DNA of 64,000 nt from contig JAALGH010000011.1 in the NCBI GenBank assembly GCA_011800155.1, positions 496,001 to 560,000 on the forward strand. The letters are read 5' to 3'. The position numbers and the translations under genes are program-made. The DNA is from Flammulina velutipes (taxonomy: Eukaryota; Basidiomycota; Agaricomycetes; Agaricales; Physalacriaceae). Below the pieces are notes generated by a model. The model did no database searches. It had not been told where the DNA came from and was given only the letters and a program-made list of their open reading frames with translations. Positions 30,551 through 40,446 of this stretch are shown here, piece after piece; the stretch's first letter is position 1; every line of letters starts with the position of its first letter.

Positions 30551-31812
30551 GCTCGAGGACGGACGGGGGTTCCTCTGAGTTACTACTTAAGAGAACTGCC
30601 CCTCCTGAGAGCCAGAATACTATTCGTAGTACTCGAAGCCATACTGCTAAGGAAAGAGAACCAGTTATACCCAATATACCCAATATACCCAAAGAAAACC
30701 CGATAAAGCCCGGCCCCACGAAGGGACTTAGAGTAGAAGTAGTGTTGCCTAGTAGACCTAAGAAAGTTCAGTTCGTCGCACCTCCTGAAGAGGAAGAGCC
30801 AGAACTGAGTGATCTATTGGAAGAAGTGTTGGAAGGACCGGAGCCCGCTATCGAAGCGGGTCCCGCTAAGAAACGGACAGAGGCCGCTATCCCGGCGGTT
30901 TCTGTAGAGGAAGCAGAGAATGCTCCCCCAAAGGAAGAGAACAGTACTCCAAAGGAGCAGGAAAAGCACAAAAGCTATCAGCGCATTTCGAAGCTCAAGG
31001 ACCTCCTACTCAGAAACCCTGGTTGGAGATCCCTTTGGAAGACACTCCTTCCAGAGGAACTTCTTGCCACGAACGAAGCCTGGCAGAAGGATTTGCTAGA
31101 GAATCTCAAAGCAAAGAATGTTAAAGTTAACATTCAACAAATGTCTGAATTAGACTCAGGCAGCGGGCCCGCTATGGAAGCGGAGTATCACCAAAGTGAA
31201 GACCCACGATATTACTCAGTAAATCTACAAGATACAACCCAGTTACCACTAGGGTCTGTAGTAGTGCACGACTTAGTCGAGCAACTGTTTAATCATACTG
31301 GCTACACGGGTCCGTATCAGATGCCGCGCACCAATGTTGCGTCCGAAAGTGCTGATCTCAGAACTCTCTGGCCAACGATTGGCGGGGCAGGAAAGAAAGA
31401 GAGCCTCCTAGATAGCGGGTCGCAAATAGTGTCTATGTCACTTAAGGCCGCGTTGGAGTTAGGCGTACCTTTCGATCCATCCTTTTCCATCACTATGGAA
31501 AGTGCAGACAAGGGTCAGACCAAGACAGTGGGACTGGCAAGGAACTTGGCATTCGACTTTGGGGGAATCGTATATTTCCTTCAAGTACACATCATTAGGG
31601 ATCCAGCGTATGAAGTACTACTGGGCAGACCCTTCGATGTAGTATCTAGTATTAATACATCCGTACTGCGCGATGGAGGAGTAGTGGCTACCATTACTGA
31701 TCCTAGTAATGGGAAACGACTTACCCTCCCGACATACAAGCGGGGGCAAATGCCCCGCTACCAACAACAACCTGGCACCGGACCGGTTTTTCCGGAGCAC
31801 TCGAGGAATTGA
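30538..31812 (+). CDS. retrotransposon protease domain (-1 frame to Gag)
   Basis: This frame overlaps the end of Gag and has no ATG near its beginning, so expression as a Gag-Pro fusion by -1 frameshifting is likely. An acidic/Pro-rich linker with hairpin-derived PAIEAG-type peptides precedes a retropepsin-like domain: active-site LLDSGSQIVS (near 31408), then a flap-like region and a late VLLGRPFDVV, the hydrophobic-ILGRPF pattern of Ty3 proteases. It ends at TGA 31810-31812, overlapping the next frame by about 100 nt. Confidence 0.8.
   Translation, partial: GFRLGSRTDGGSSELLLKRTAPPESQNTIRSTRSHTAKEREPVIPNIPNIPKENPIKPGPTKGLRVEVVLPSRPKKVQFVAPPEEEEPELSDLLEEVLEGPEPAIEAGPAKKRTEAAIPAVSVEEAENAPPKEENSTPKEQEKHKSYQRISKLKDLLLRNPGWRSLWKTLLPEELLATNEAWQKDLLENLKAKNVKVNIQQMSELDSGSGPAMEAEYHQSEDPRYYSVNLQDTTQLPLGSVVVHDLVEQLFNHTGYTGPYQMPRTNVASESADLRTLWPTIGGAGKKESLLDSGSQIVSMSLKAALELGVPFDPSFSITMESADKGQTKTVGLARNLAFDFGGIVYFLQVHIIRDPAYEVLLGRPFDVVSSINTSVLRDGGVVATITDPSNGKRLTLPTYKRGQMPRYQQQPGTGPVFPEHSRN
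31785..31791 (+). promoter_or_regulatory. candidate second -1 frameshift site (G GTT TTT)
   Basis: CCG GTT TTT CCG lies in the overlap between protease and RT frames (31710-31812). G GTT TTT is not fully canonical but is a known slippery type. Loss of one T from the run is the alternative explanation. Confidence 0.35.
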
Positions 31813-34205
31813 TCGATGATCAAGGAGAGGTGGCTCTAGTAGTTGGACAAGCCGAGAATGGTGAAATACAGATCGAGCGCACCTTTGTGCCAGAAAAATC
31901 CCGTCAGACGTTTGATAGTCAAGCATTAACCAGCTTGTACTTGTCTCAATCCTCCGATGGTGTTAACAAGGCCGCTAAAGCATTGCGGAATGGGTTTCGT
32001 TATGGAACAGCATCGGGTATGTCCACTTCGGACCACCCGCCAGGAAGTCGGGTCTTGTTACCACAAGTCCGACTAGACTCAGATTGGACTTTAGAGGAGG
32101 TCGAACAATATCAGCCAGTAACGGTGAACTTGTTCGACTCAGTCCCTCGAGGACTTGAGAAAATACTTCAGAATTTGACAGTTAGTATCCCACAGAAGGA
32201 ACTCACTCTCTCACAGCAAGAGTATTTAGACTCGAGAAAACGAGAATCAACACCCAGACAGGTCTTAGCCACTAAGAAATACAAGCCAGTCGCATTGAAA
32301 GTCAAACCTCATCTGGGAACCTTACCCGAAGAGTTCAGGATCATCCGCAATATTGTCGGGGATCCACTCGAAGGCATGTTGGAGTTAAATCCCAACCCGC
32401 CAAGCTTCACTCCGACAGGAAGATACACAGAAGAACGACGTGAACAAGTCCAGAGAGACCATGTCGGGGATTTTCTGTGGCCGCAGGAAAGGGACTTGAT
32501 CGACGACTTGATGAGTAAACAGAACCAAGGCTTTGCCTGGGAAGAGACAGAGAAAGGAAGGTTTCGAGAGGACTTCTTTCCACCTGTAGATATGCCAGTA
32601 ATACCACATGTACCATGGGTATTGAAGAACATTAAAATCCCGCCAGGGATTTTTAATGAAGTCTGCGCTATCATCAAAAATAAGCTAGACTCAGGCGTAT
32701 ATGAGCCTTCGAACTCCTCATATCGCTCGAGATGGTTTTGCGTGGTCAAGAAGGACGGCAAGAAACTTCGACTAGTACATAGTTTGGAGCCGCTAAATGC
32801 CGTCACCATAGCGCATTCTGGCCTACCACCCGCTACCGAAGAGTTAGCGGAGGCATTCGCAGGAAGAGCCTGTGGAGGGACTTTGGACCTGTATGTAGGG
32901 TATGATGAGCGCCACTTGTCAGAAAAATCTAGAGACATGACTACCTTCTCAACACCCTATGGGGCGCTGCGATTGAAGACCTTACCCATGGGATGGACGA
33001 ACTCAGTTCCAATATTCCATGAAGATGTCACGCATATTCTCAAAGATGAAATCCCGACATATACGCGGCCCTATATTGACGACGTTCCTGTAAGAGGACC
33101 CGCCACTAGGTATCAGGACAAGGAAGGGAACTTCGAAACCATTCCAGAAAACCCAGGAATTCGCCGTTTTGTATGGGAACATATGGTGAATATGAATAGA
33201 ATTATACAAAGAATGAAATATTCGGGTGGAACTTTCTCAGGACACAAAGCAATCATCTGTGCCAATGAAACAGTAGTAGTCGGACACACTTGTTGTTATG
33301 AAGGACGGAAACCAGCTGAAGATAGAGTAAAAGTCATCTCAGACTGGTTGCCGTGCGAATGTCTTAGAGATGTCCGCTCATTTCTCGGGACAGCGGGAGT
33401 ATTTCGAACTTTTGTCAAGGATTATTCAAAGAAAGCATTGGCAATGACTAGACTCACCAGGGATGGAGTACCATTCGTCTGGGGAGAGGAAGAACAAGCG
33501 TCAATGGATGCACTCAAAAGAGCGTTGGAAACAAGCCCCATGTTGAAACCACTGAATTATGACTGGCCAACACCCGTTATCTTGTCGGTCGATACCTCTT
33601 ACATGGCGGTTGGGTTTTATCTGTCCCAAGAGGATCCAGAAGACCCTAAGAAACGCTATTTTGCTAAGTTCTTATCCATAACCTTGGACGAGCGGGAAGC
33701 CAGGTACTCGCAATCAAAGCGGGAGTTATTTGGTCTGCACCGTGCGTTAATGGCTTGCAAGTATTATTTACTTGGATGTAGGAAATTGAAGATTGAAGTC
33801 GATGCAAAGTACATCAAAGGAATGTTGTCCAACATAGACTCTCTAACCAATGGGAATCTACAACGCTGGGCAGAAGAAATCTTGATGTTCCACTTCACCC
33901 TAGTACACGTACCTGGGAAAGTACATGGCCCAGATGGACTCAGTAGAAGGGTAGCATCGCCAAACGATGTGATCATTCCAAGTCCACCAGGGGACGAGTA
34001 CGAAGAGGAGCTATCGACCTTCGAATATGAGGAACCCGCTAACTTAGCGGAGGAAGACAAACCTCTACCCTTCGAAGACTTCAAAGACAATATAGACACT
34101 AGGACTGGATATCTCTTCGAAGTTAGCAAACCAGATGAGAACCAGGAGGACTTAGTAGAAGAAACCCGACAGAAGTCGAGGAAGAGTACAGAGTCACTCA
34201 ACTAG
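31792..34205 (+). CDS. pol: reverse transcriptase-RNase H
   Basis: About 800 codons in the -1 frame relative to protease. RT motifs appear in order: SRWFCVVKKDGKKLRLV (near 32730), LDLYVGYDERHL (motif A Asp), STPYGALRLKTLPMGWTNS, then the catalytic YIDD at about 33073. RNase H follows with VDTSYMAVGFYLS, KRELFGLHRAL and VDAKYIKGML, giving the expected Asp-Glu-Asp residues, and a LVHVPGKVHGPDGLSRR end typical of Ty3 elements. No stops interrupt it. The frame ends at TAG 34203-34205, overlapping the integrase frame by about 67 nt. Confidence 0.88.
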
Positions 34206-34597
34206 CCGCTATGGCAGTGGAGGACTTAGAAAAATGGGTAGCTATCGACGAGTTCCCTGAACTAGAACGATCAGCTAGGGAGCAGCTATGGGAAACCTTA
34301 CTACCACACGTAGAACCCTACTTGAAGGATGAGAATTATACACCCGCTATCTTAGCGGATCGACAACTTCAAACCCTTAGGGACTTCAGTGACAAGGAAT
34401 TCTTCATAGCTGGTGACAAGTTATACAAAAAGAATGCAGAAGGAAAACACCGGAGAGTCCTCCTACTAGGCAAAAGACTGCCAGTGGTACAAGTCATACA
34501 CGACAAGCATGGGCACAAAGGTCAATTTTCCGTCCGCAAACTTGTCGGGAAAAGATTCTGGTGGCCAGGATGGATACAGACATCAATTGGTTCGTAA
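34139..34597 (+). CDS. integrase N-terminal (HHCC) part, frame 1 of 3
   Basis: Again -1 to the RT frame. It contains VIHDKHGHKGQFSVRKL (the two His of the zinc site) and RFWWPG, then goes out of frame. The conserved continuation (MDTDINWFVKTCVLCQ, the two Cys) lies in the next frame starting at ATG 34570. The break falls in CCAGGATGG, where one missing A explains it. No slippery site is present. Confidence 0.75.
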   Translation, partial: EPGGLSRRNPTEVEEEYRVTQLAAMAVEDLEKWVAIDEFPELERSAREQLWETLLPHVEPYLKDENYTPAILADRQLQTLRDFSDKEFFIAGDKLYKKNAEGKHRRVLLLGKRLPVVQVIHDKHGHKGQFSVRKLVGKRFWWPGWIQTSIGS

Positions 34598-35199
34598 AAA
34601 CGTGTGTACTCTGTCAGAAGAGACAGAAGATGAAAATACACAAAGAACCAACCATAACTCCAACACCAGGGATCTATGAAACGGCGTTTGTTGACACCTT
34701 CAGAATGCCGACTTCTGGCGGCACTGGGGCTCGAAAGAAGTACTCAGGATATAATGCAGTCACAGTAGCACGATGTGGATTGACTGGATGGCCAGAGGCT
34801 AGAGCGTTAATCAACGAGAATGCCGAGACCTTAGGGGATTGGATTTTCGAAGACATATTGTGTAGATGGGGTTGTATAAAGCAGATAGTCACCGATAACG
34901 GACCCGCTATCAAGAAGGCAATGGTCCATATCGAGGCTAAGTATGGTGTTAAAGGGATTCTAATCACTCCCTACAACAAACAGGCCAATGGAAAAGTGGA
35001 AAGAGGGCACTGGGACATTAGACAATCATTGTTTAAAGTGTGCAAAGGCCATCCAGAGGAATGGCCCGCTTTCTTACATGAAGTACTATGGGCCGAAAGG
35101 ATAACGGTTAAAAGGACTTTGGGTCATTCACCGTTTTACGCAGTAACAGGATGTGAACCAGTGTTGCCACTGATATCGAAGAAGCTACCTGGCTTGTAG
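34561..35199 (+). CDS. integrase catalytic core, frame 2 of 3
   Basis: This frame carries the CVLCQ half of the zinc site and then the DDE core: FVDTF (first Asp), IVTDNGPAI (second Asp) and ANGKVERGHW (Glu). Integrase of this type inserts the cDNA copy into chromosomal DNA. The frame ends at TAG 35197-35199. The conserved continuation DIEEATWLVDIPDT is in the -1 frame from 35172, consistent with one G missing in CCACTGATATCG. Confidence 0.82.
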   Translation: MARMDTDINWFVKTCVLCQKRQKMKIHKEPTITPTPGIYETAFVDTFRMPTSGGTGARKKYSGYNAVTVARCGLTGWPEARALINENAETLGDWIFEDILCRWGCIKQIVTDNGPAIKKAMVHIEAKYGVKGILITPYNKQANGKVERGHWDIRQSLFKVCKGHPEEWPAFLHEVLWAERITVKRTLGHSPFYAVTGCEPVLPLISKKLPGL

Positions 35200-35651
35200 A
35201 TATTCCAGATACGTTGATTTCACACTCCGACTTGATAGCGTATCGAGCAACTCAGTTGATAAAACACAAAGAAGACGTAAAGAAAATGAAACAGCGTGTA
35301 ACAGAAGCCAAGAAAAGAGCAGCAGAAAGATTCATGGATGAACATAAAAATAGAATTCCAAAGTACAAGTTCAAAACAGGTGAACTAGTACTGGTGCGCA
35401 ATACGCGCATTGAAGACGAATTAAATTCGAAGTTCAAAGAAAGATTCATGGGTCCATATGCTGTTATTTCTCGAACAACGGCTGGAAACTACGTACTGTG
35501 TGAACTGGATGGCTCGATATTGAAAGATAAGATAGCCCAGTTTAGGGTGATCCCTTTCTACTCGAGAAAGGACCCAAACAACTGGGAGATGTATTTTTCA
35601 AGAGGCTACATAGGATCCGCGATAGTGTCGGGCGAGTACTCGACTTGGTAA
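35172..35651 (+). CDS. integrase C-terminal part, frame 3 of 3
   Basis: After the frame break, this part encodes a helical Lys/Glu-rich segment (about residues 35-60) and the GPY/F-like C-terminal module of Ty3 integrases (KFKERFMGPYAVISRTTAGN). It ends at TAA 35649-35651. No chromodomain is apparent. Confidence 0.78.
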   Translation, partial: DIEEATWLVDIPDTLISHSDLIAYRATQLIKHKEDVKKMKQRVTEAKKRAAERFMDEHKNRIPKYKFKTGELVLVRNTRIEDELNSKFKERFMGPYAVISRTTAGNYVLCELDGSILKDKIAQFRVIPFYSRKDPNNWEMYFSRGYIGSAIVSGEYSTW

Positions 35652-36172
35652 ATAAAACTACGTAGGGAACAGATGGTGCGGACACCATCTATTTTCCTTG
35701 GTAGGGGATATAGAGGCGTATATAGGCCAAAAATTTTAAATTTTGTTAAGATTTATCGTCAGCCGCCTATATAGCGGGCAGTCAGAACACCCGCCAACAT
35801 AGCGGGTGGAAATCGGAAATCGGCACGAGTCATGTAAGAACACGTGACTTATCACGTGACGAACGCGTCCAAAACCAATCAAAGAGGAGACTGGTTGCCA
35901 GGCATAACAGTATTGAAGTTAAGGAGGGCAAGCCTGTATAAGGTAGCAAAAAGAAAGAAAGAATCGAGCTCAGGGACTCAGCGGAACCGAGACAGTCGGA
36001 AGCGAACAAGGCAAAACAGGGCATCAATAGCAATCCAAAAAGGGAAGATATTGACTCGCCTCGGATGTTTTGATGGGCGATCCATTAAACACCGGACCGG
36101 ACCCCGGTAGTGTGAGAAAGAGGGACTTTAACGTTACCCTCTTTCTTTCAACCACCACGTCTGAAAGTCAAC
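35652..36172 (+). other. spacer between pol and accessory ORF
   Basis: No ORF is supported. It contains two palindromes (35763-35778; CACCCGC...GCGGGTG at 35788-35808), both in non-coding sequence, and CACGTGACTTATCACGTGAC at about 35841-35860. It may carry a promoter for the accessory ORF. Confidence 0.5.
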
Positions 36173-38119
36173 ATGTCCGCACCTGCCTCGCCCCCCCAAC
36201 GCCTGTCTGGCTACCCCGCCAAACGACGAATCTACTCTGTCGCCTGCCTGGAGCCCGCCGCTATTGTGTCGCCCATGCCCGAGCCTGCCGCTATGGTGTC
36301 GCCGGCGCCTGAGCCAACCACCACGGTCTCGTCTGCTCCTGTGTCACCACCGGTCGGACCAACTGGACAACCGCTCGACAACCGCTGTTTCTCCCGGCCC
36401 CTTCAGAGGGAAGCTCGCCACTGCCTGTAGAAAAAGAGCCCACCCCGCCTCCTAGGTCGCCAACCCCTGCGAGCCAGGAAGCGACACCACCACCTTCGAG
36501 TGTACTGGAACGACGGAGTCAGGCATGACCCCGTCGGTTGACGCGTCGGCGACGCGTCAACCAAGCCCAGTACGCGTCGAAACGTGGCCAAAACGAGGAA
36601 AGCGAACCGGCGACCCTAGGCCTGGACTATGCGTCCACGGAGTCGAAGAAGACGAAGACGAGGAGGTGGACGAGCTCATGAGCACGTCCTCTCCAGAACC
36701 AGCTGGAGGAGAAACGAAGGGATCTACGGGAGGTGAACCTCCTGCAGATCCGGATCGCAGCGACGGTCTCACCGTCGCTGAGATCGACTTCGCAAGGGCA
36801 ATGCCCCCTCCTGTCCCGCAGTCACCGCCGAGGCTGCCACTTCGTCTGGCTCGCCGCCCTTGATAACGGAATCGCTGTTTGGACCGACATGGTTCCCAGC
36901 ACCCATTCCACCACCATCCCCGCAACCTTGGTTGCAACCGACCCCACCCACACGACCCCGCCCCCAGCATCTCCGTCTGCCGCTGGAACACCTCCAGCAG
37001 CAACAGAGATACCGCTGGCGGGACCTTCCATCTTGCTGTCGCCTCGGATCTGGTCGCCCCCAACGGGTACTCCGCCCAGGATGGCGACACCTTCAGAACC
37101 GGCACCAACGTCCCCGATCCCAACGGCGTCGACAAAACCCAAGTCGGCGTCAAAAAACGGAAACTGGAAAGGCCTGTCCAGGGGGACTCGCCAAAGAAAA
37201 GGACTGGGGACCGGCAATTCTCAAGACGCCTGCCTGGGTGCCGGTGTCGAAGAAGAGGAAGGAGATGGAGACTGAGGAAGAACGAGAGGACGACTCAGAA
37301 GAGTCGAGGCAACCGAATCCGCCAAGGAAGCGGTAAGGCTCACCAAGAGAGACCAGAGCCGGTCAAAGCGAAGGTTAGTTTTTTCTACTTGGATAAACCA
37401 AGTGGATGAGACTAACCAAGGAAAATAGAAACTGCCGACAGCCGAAAAGTGCTCTCGCCGCCAACGAGCGGCTCGAGCAGAGGCCCGCGAGGCCAAGAAG
37501 AACAAGTCGGCCGCCTCAACGTCGGCCCCGCCTGCCAGTCGGGCACGAATCGCTCAGCCCGCCCCGCAGCCGGTGGCGTCATCCTCGAAAAGAAAACTCG
37601 ACGACGACAAAGCGGAGCCGAAAAAGAAGAGGAAGCCGCGAACGGTCGTCGACAACCCGACTGGGCGTAAGCCCATGCTCCCGCCCGCGAGAAGGACGAC
37701 CCCCTCCACAACGAGCAGATCTTGTGCAGAGGGTGCTTCAAGAAGGGGATCCGCTGCAAATTCGAGGGATCGAATCGCTCGTGCATGGAATGCGCATACA
37801 CCAAGAAAGGGTGTTTGAAGCTGGATCCAGAAGATCCATGCCTCCTCAAGGACGAGGCCCAGCTTCGAGTCGAGGAACTGGAGAAGGAGGTGGCAACGCT
37901 GAGGGACAGGTTGACGACGCTCGAGGAAACCGTCAGGTTATCGGAGGCCGTTATCCCGAACCTCGAGGCGGCGTTGTCCATCATCTTGACTGGTGGGGAC
38001 ACGTCGGAGATCCTGCGCAAGTTGGAGCGCGGGAACCACGACTACGAGACGACGACGAGGACGACGATGAAGAGGAGATAGGAAAACCCGAAAGGAAAGG
38101 AAAGGCCAAGGCCCCCTGA
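36173..38119 (+). CDS. accessory Zn2Cys6-type DNA-binding protein of the retrotransposon (frame-disrupted)
   Basis: The start is likely the ATG at 36173 (MSAPASPPQRLSGYPAKRR). A Pro/Ser-rich N-terminal region is followed by a basic region with KKKRK, then CRGCFKKGIRCKF...SCMECAYTKKGC at 37724-37814. That spacing is exactly C-x2-C-x6-C-x8-C-x2-C-x6-C, the fungal binuclear zinc cluster. A coiled coil (EELEKEVATLRDRLTTLEE) and an acidic tail follow. A 55-nt intron fits at 37374-37428. The best reading moves between frames about six times, mostly by -1, so the copy shown cannot make the whole protein. Such clusters bind DNA; a role in element transcription or targeting is inference. Confidence 0.6.
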
Positions 38120-38806
38120 GAAGAAGGGGAAAGGCAAAGGAAAAGGCAAGGAGAGGTAGGGACTTGGGCAGGCCCAAGTCCATTGGACTCTAATAACGGA
38201 CTAGACGTTTTACTTACCTGGGACTTAGTACGACAGAATATGGACTGTAAACGTACGGTGTTTTCTTTTGGGTATCGGGGTCACTTCTTTCTTTGGGCCT
38301 TCGGGCAAATATTATATAGAAGCTATATATAAAATAAATGGCTTGTAAATTCTTGGATAAAAAACGAGACCGAAAGTGCGAACCCGCTAAATTGTCGGAC
38401 ATCAAGAAAGTATAAGAAAGGCAAGAAAAATAGGCTGCGCCACACAAGGAATTGGCACCCGACCCGATAGCGGGTCGGGTCTTCGGACTCTAAGTGGTTC
38501 ATTCAACAAATATATTGAGTGAACTAGTAAAACTATAAGAGATAGGCGGGACGTCAAACCATATAAGTCAAGGGAGACGCCCGCAAACGAAGAAGTAAAT
38601 AGGATCTAAGTGGAAAATTGGACTTAGAGAAATATAGAAGGACAAAAATAGCTATTCAAAAGCGCCGCTATGACTAGGGCATTGGGAATAAGAAACAAAC
38701 AAGTCACAAAAGAAGTTAGAGAAAGTCGGGAACACCCCAGTATTCGACACAGGACTCATCAGGATACTCGAGGGGAGCGCAAAAGCACATACGCTCGCCA
38801 CACTTG
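38120..38806. other. spacer between sense and antisense gene sets
   Basis: The accessory ORF (+) and the antisense genes (-) converge here. No ORF is supported. A perfect 9-bp palindrome CCCGACCCG-ATAG-CGGGTCGGG lies at 38458-38479 and could act as a bidirectional terminator-like hairpin. Confidence 0.5.
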
Positions 38807-39964
38807 TTAAAATGTTTCTGCAATCAATACCAGGTCGTCAGCAAACAAAGGATGGCTCGAGAAAAAGCTAAAGGCACCAACAAAGACCATAGAAGGTGGA
38901 GCTTGACTCTCCGCTTCGATAGCGGGTCCCGAAACGGGAGCGGCCGCTACCATAGCGGGTTCAGTCAAGACAGACTGGGCCACCTCCACAGCGACTGGAC
39001 TACCCATCCAAGCGACGGTGTGAGGAGGTGGAACAGAAGCCGAAGGAGCAATGGGATTGGTAGTTTCGTCGAAGTCACGATCCGAGGCTAACACGGGAGC
39101 GAAGTCCAAGTGAGCAGCGAGACCCGTTGTGATAACGCGCTCGTACATGATAGGACGAGTGTCGCAGAAACGAGGGAATCGATTAACCGCTAAAAAGCGG
39201 GGCCACCAAAGGACAAGCGCCTGGTCGACGGGGGACAATTGACCCAAGGGAAGGGGCAAGTTGTTCACTACATCGTAGTTGGCAACGATCCCTCCCAAGG
39301 AGTCCTCAGCCCCAAGGTGAAAACCAAGGAGAACGGAAGTCTGACAAGGATACATTAGACCTCCGACTGGAAAGCGGGTAAACCAAACGTACGGCGAAGT
39401 CACCCAATGCCTCTTCCATCATCTTAGCAAAATACCGCTCGGGATGACGGAAGCGGGCGGGGATGAGGTCTTCAAAGTGAAGACCATCGAGTACCACTGA
39501 ACCCCGCCGCATCCCAAACCAGTTAGAAACGAGACGAAGGCAACAGACATACAACAAAGCAATGTTGTAGGCTTGACCCGTCTTGAGGTCGGGATCCTCG
39601 ATCTCCCAGATAGCCATCGAGCGAATCTATATCTAAGTCAGACTAGGAAAAACAGGGGACAGAAGACGAAACCCACCAAACATTGAATCATGAAGCGCAA
39701 AGTGGGTGCGTCGAGCATTTCGCTCACACCCAAGGACAAGTCCTCAGTTGGGGAAGTATGAAAGGAAGAAAGATCCAAGACGTCGAAAGGCGTGGCTACG
39801 ATAGGGAAGCTAAACGTAGCACGGTACATCGACAAGGCCACAGCTAGACCCGCTTCAGCCTCTAAGAAACCGACGGCTTGACGGGAAAAGCGGTCAGAAA
39901 GGCCTGGAAGAAAGGCAAGCTTGAAGTTGGTCCAGGGAGGGATTAACGCAAGATTCTGCTCCAT
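38807..39964 (-). CDS. antisense accessory gene b of the retrotransposon
   Basis: An ATG at 39964 starts MEQNLALIPPWTNFKLAFLP. A clean 50-nt intron (39676-39627) joins in frame to IRSMAIWEIEDPDLKTGQAY. The protein continues with RFRHPERYFAKMMEEALGDF; near 39385 the frame must shift once to continue YVWFTRFPVGGLMYP to TAG at 38807. It is rich in aromatic residues with an Ala/Pro-rich C-terminus, about 360 residues in all. I recognise no family. An intron in the antisense direction means it is transcribed independently, because a spliced sense genome would not keep it. Confidence 0.55.
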
Positions 39965-40446
39965 GTTGGATAAGGATTCGAGAGGACGTTGCGAGTTTAT
40001 AAAGGTGCGCGCCCGCTATACTATCGGGCCCCGCAATAACAAACGGATCCGCAACGGCCATCGAATGCAATGAGGCAAGGCCTTACCACACGGCTACGCT
40101 GAGTAGTATTGCCAATACACGACCTAGAGGGTGCGGATGGACACCACCGAGTGCCCTTCCACCAGGATATGCGCAGGGACTTGACCACCCGCTATCAAAA
40201 CGGGTCAAGGACGAAAATTAGGCCCCGCCAACATGGCGGACAGGAACTCTATCGTGTAGATTCAGTTGGTGGCACAGCGGGACATGAGGCAAAACATATT
40301 GCAAATTTAGAGTCTAGTTACGAGGCGAATGATGAACTAAAGAGGGAATACAGTAACTAGCTGCAACAGGGACGTGCCCAACGAACTACAGATCACGGAA
40401 AGAGTATTGAGGGATCTACAGCGGAATGTCCAAATCGAAGTGGAGA
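39965..40446. other. spacer between the antisense genes
   Basis: Likely promoter of antisense gene b and 3' flank of gene a. It contains palindromes at 40011-40029, about 40179-40208 and 40225-40239. Confidence 0.45.

Noticed and set aside
32309..32938. 209-codon minus-strand frame
   Set aside because: It is a shadow of the RT frame, which has clear catalytic motifs.
36557..37153. 198-codon minus-strand frame inside the retrotransposon
   Set aside because: It is antisense to the Pro/Ser-rich accessory ORF. GC-rich, Pro-coding sequence commonly leaves long open antisense frames.
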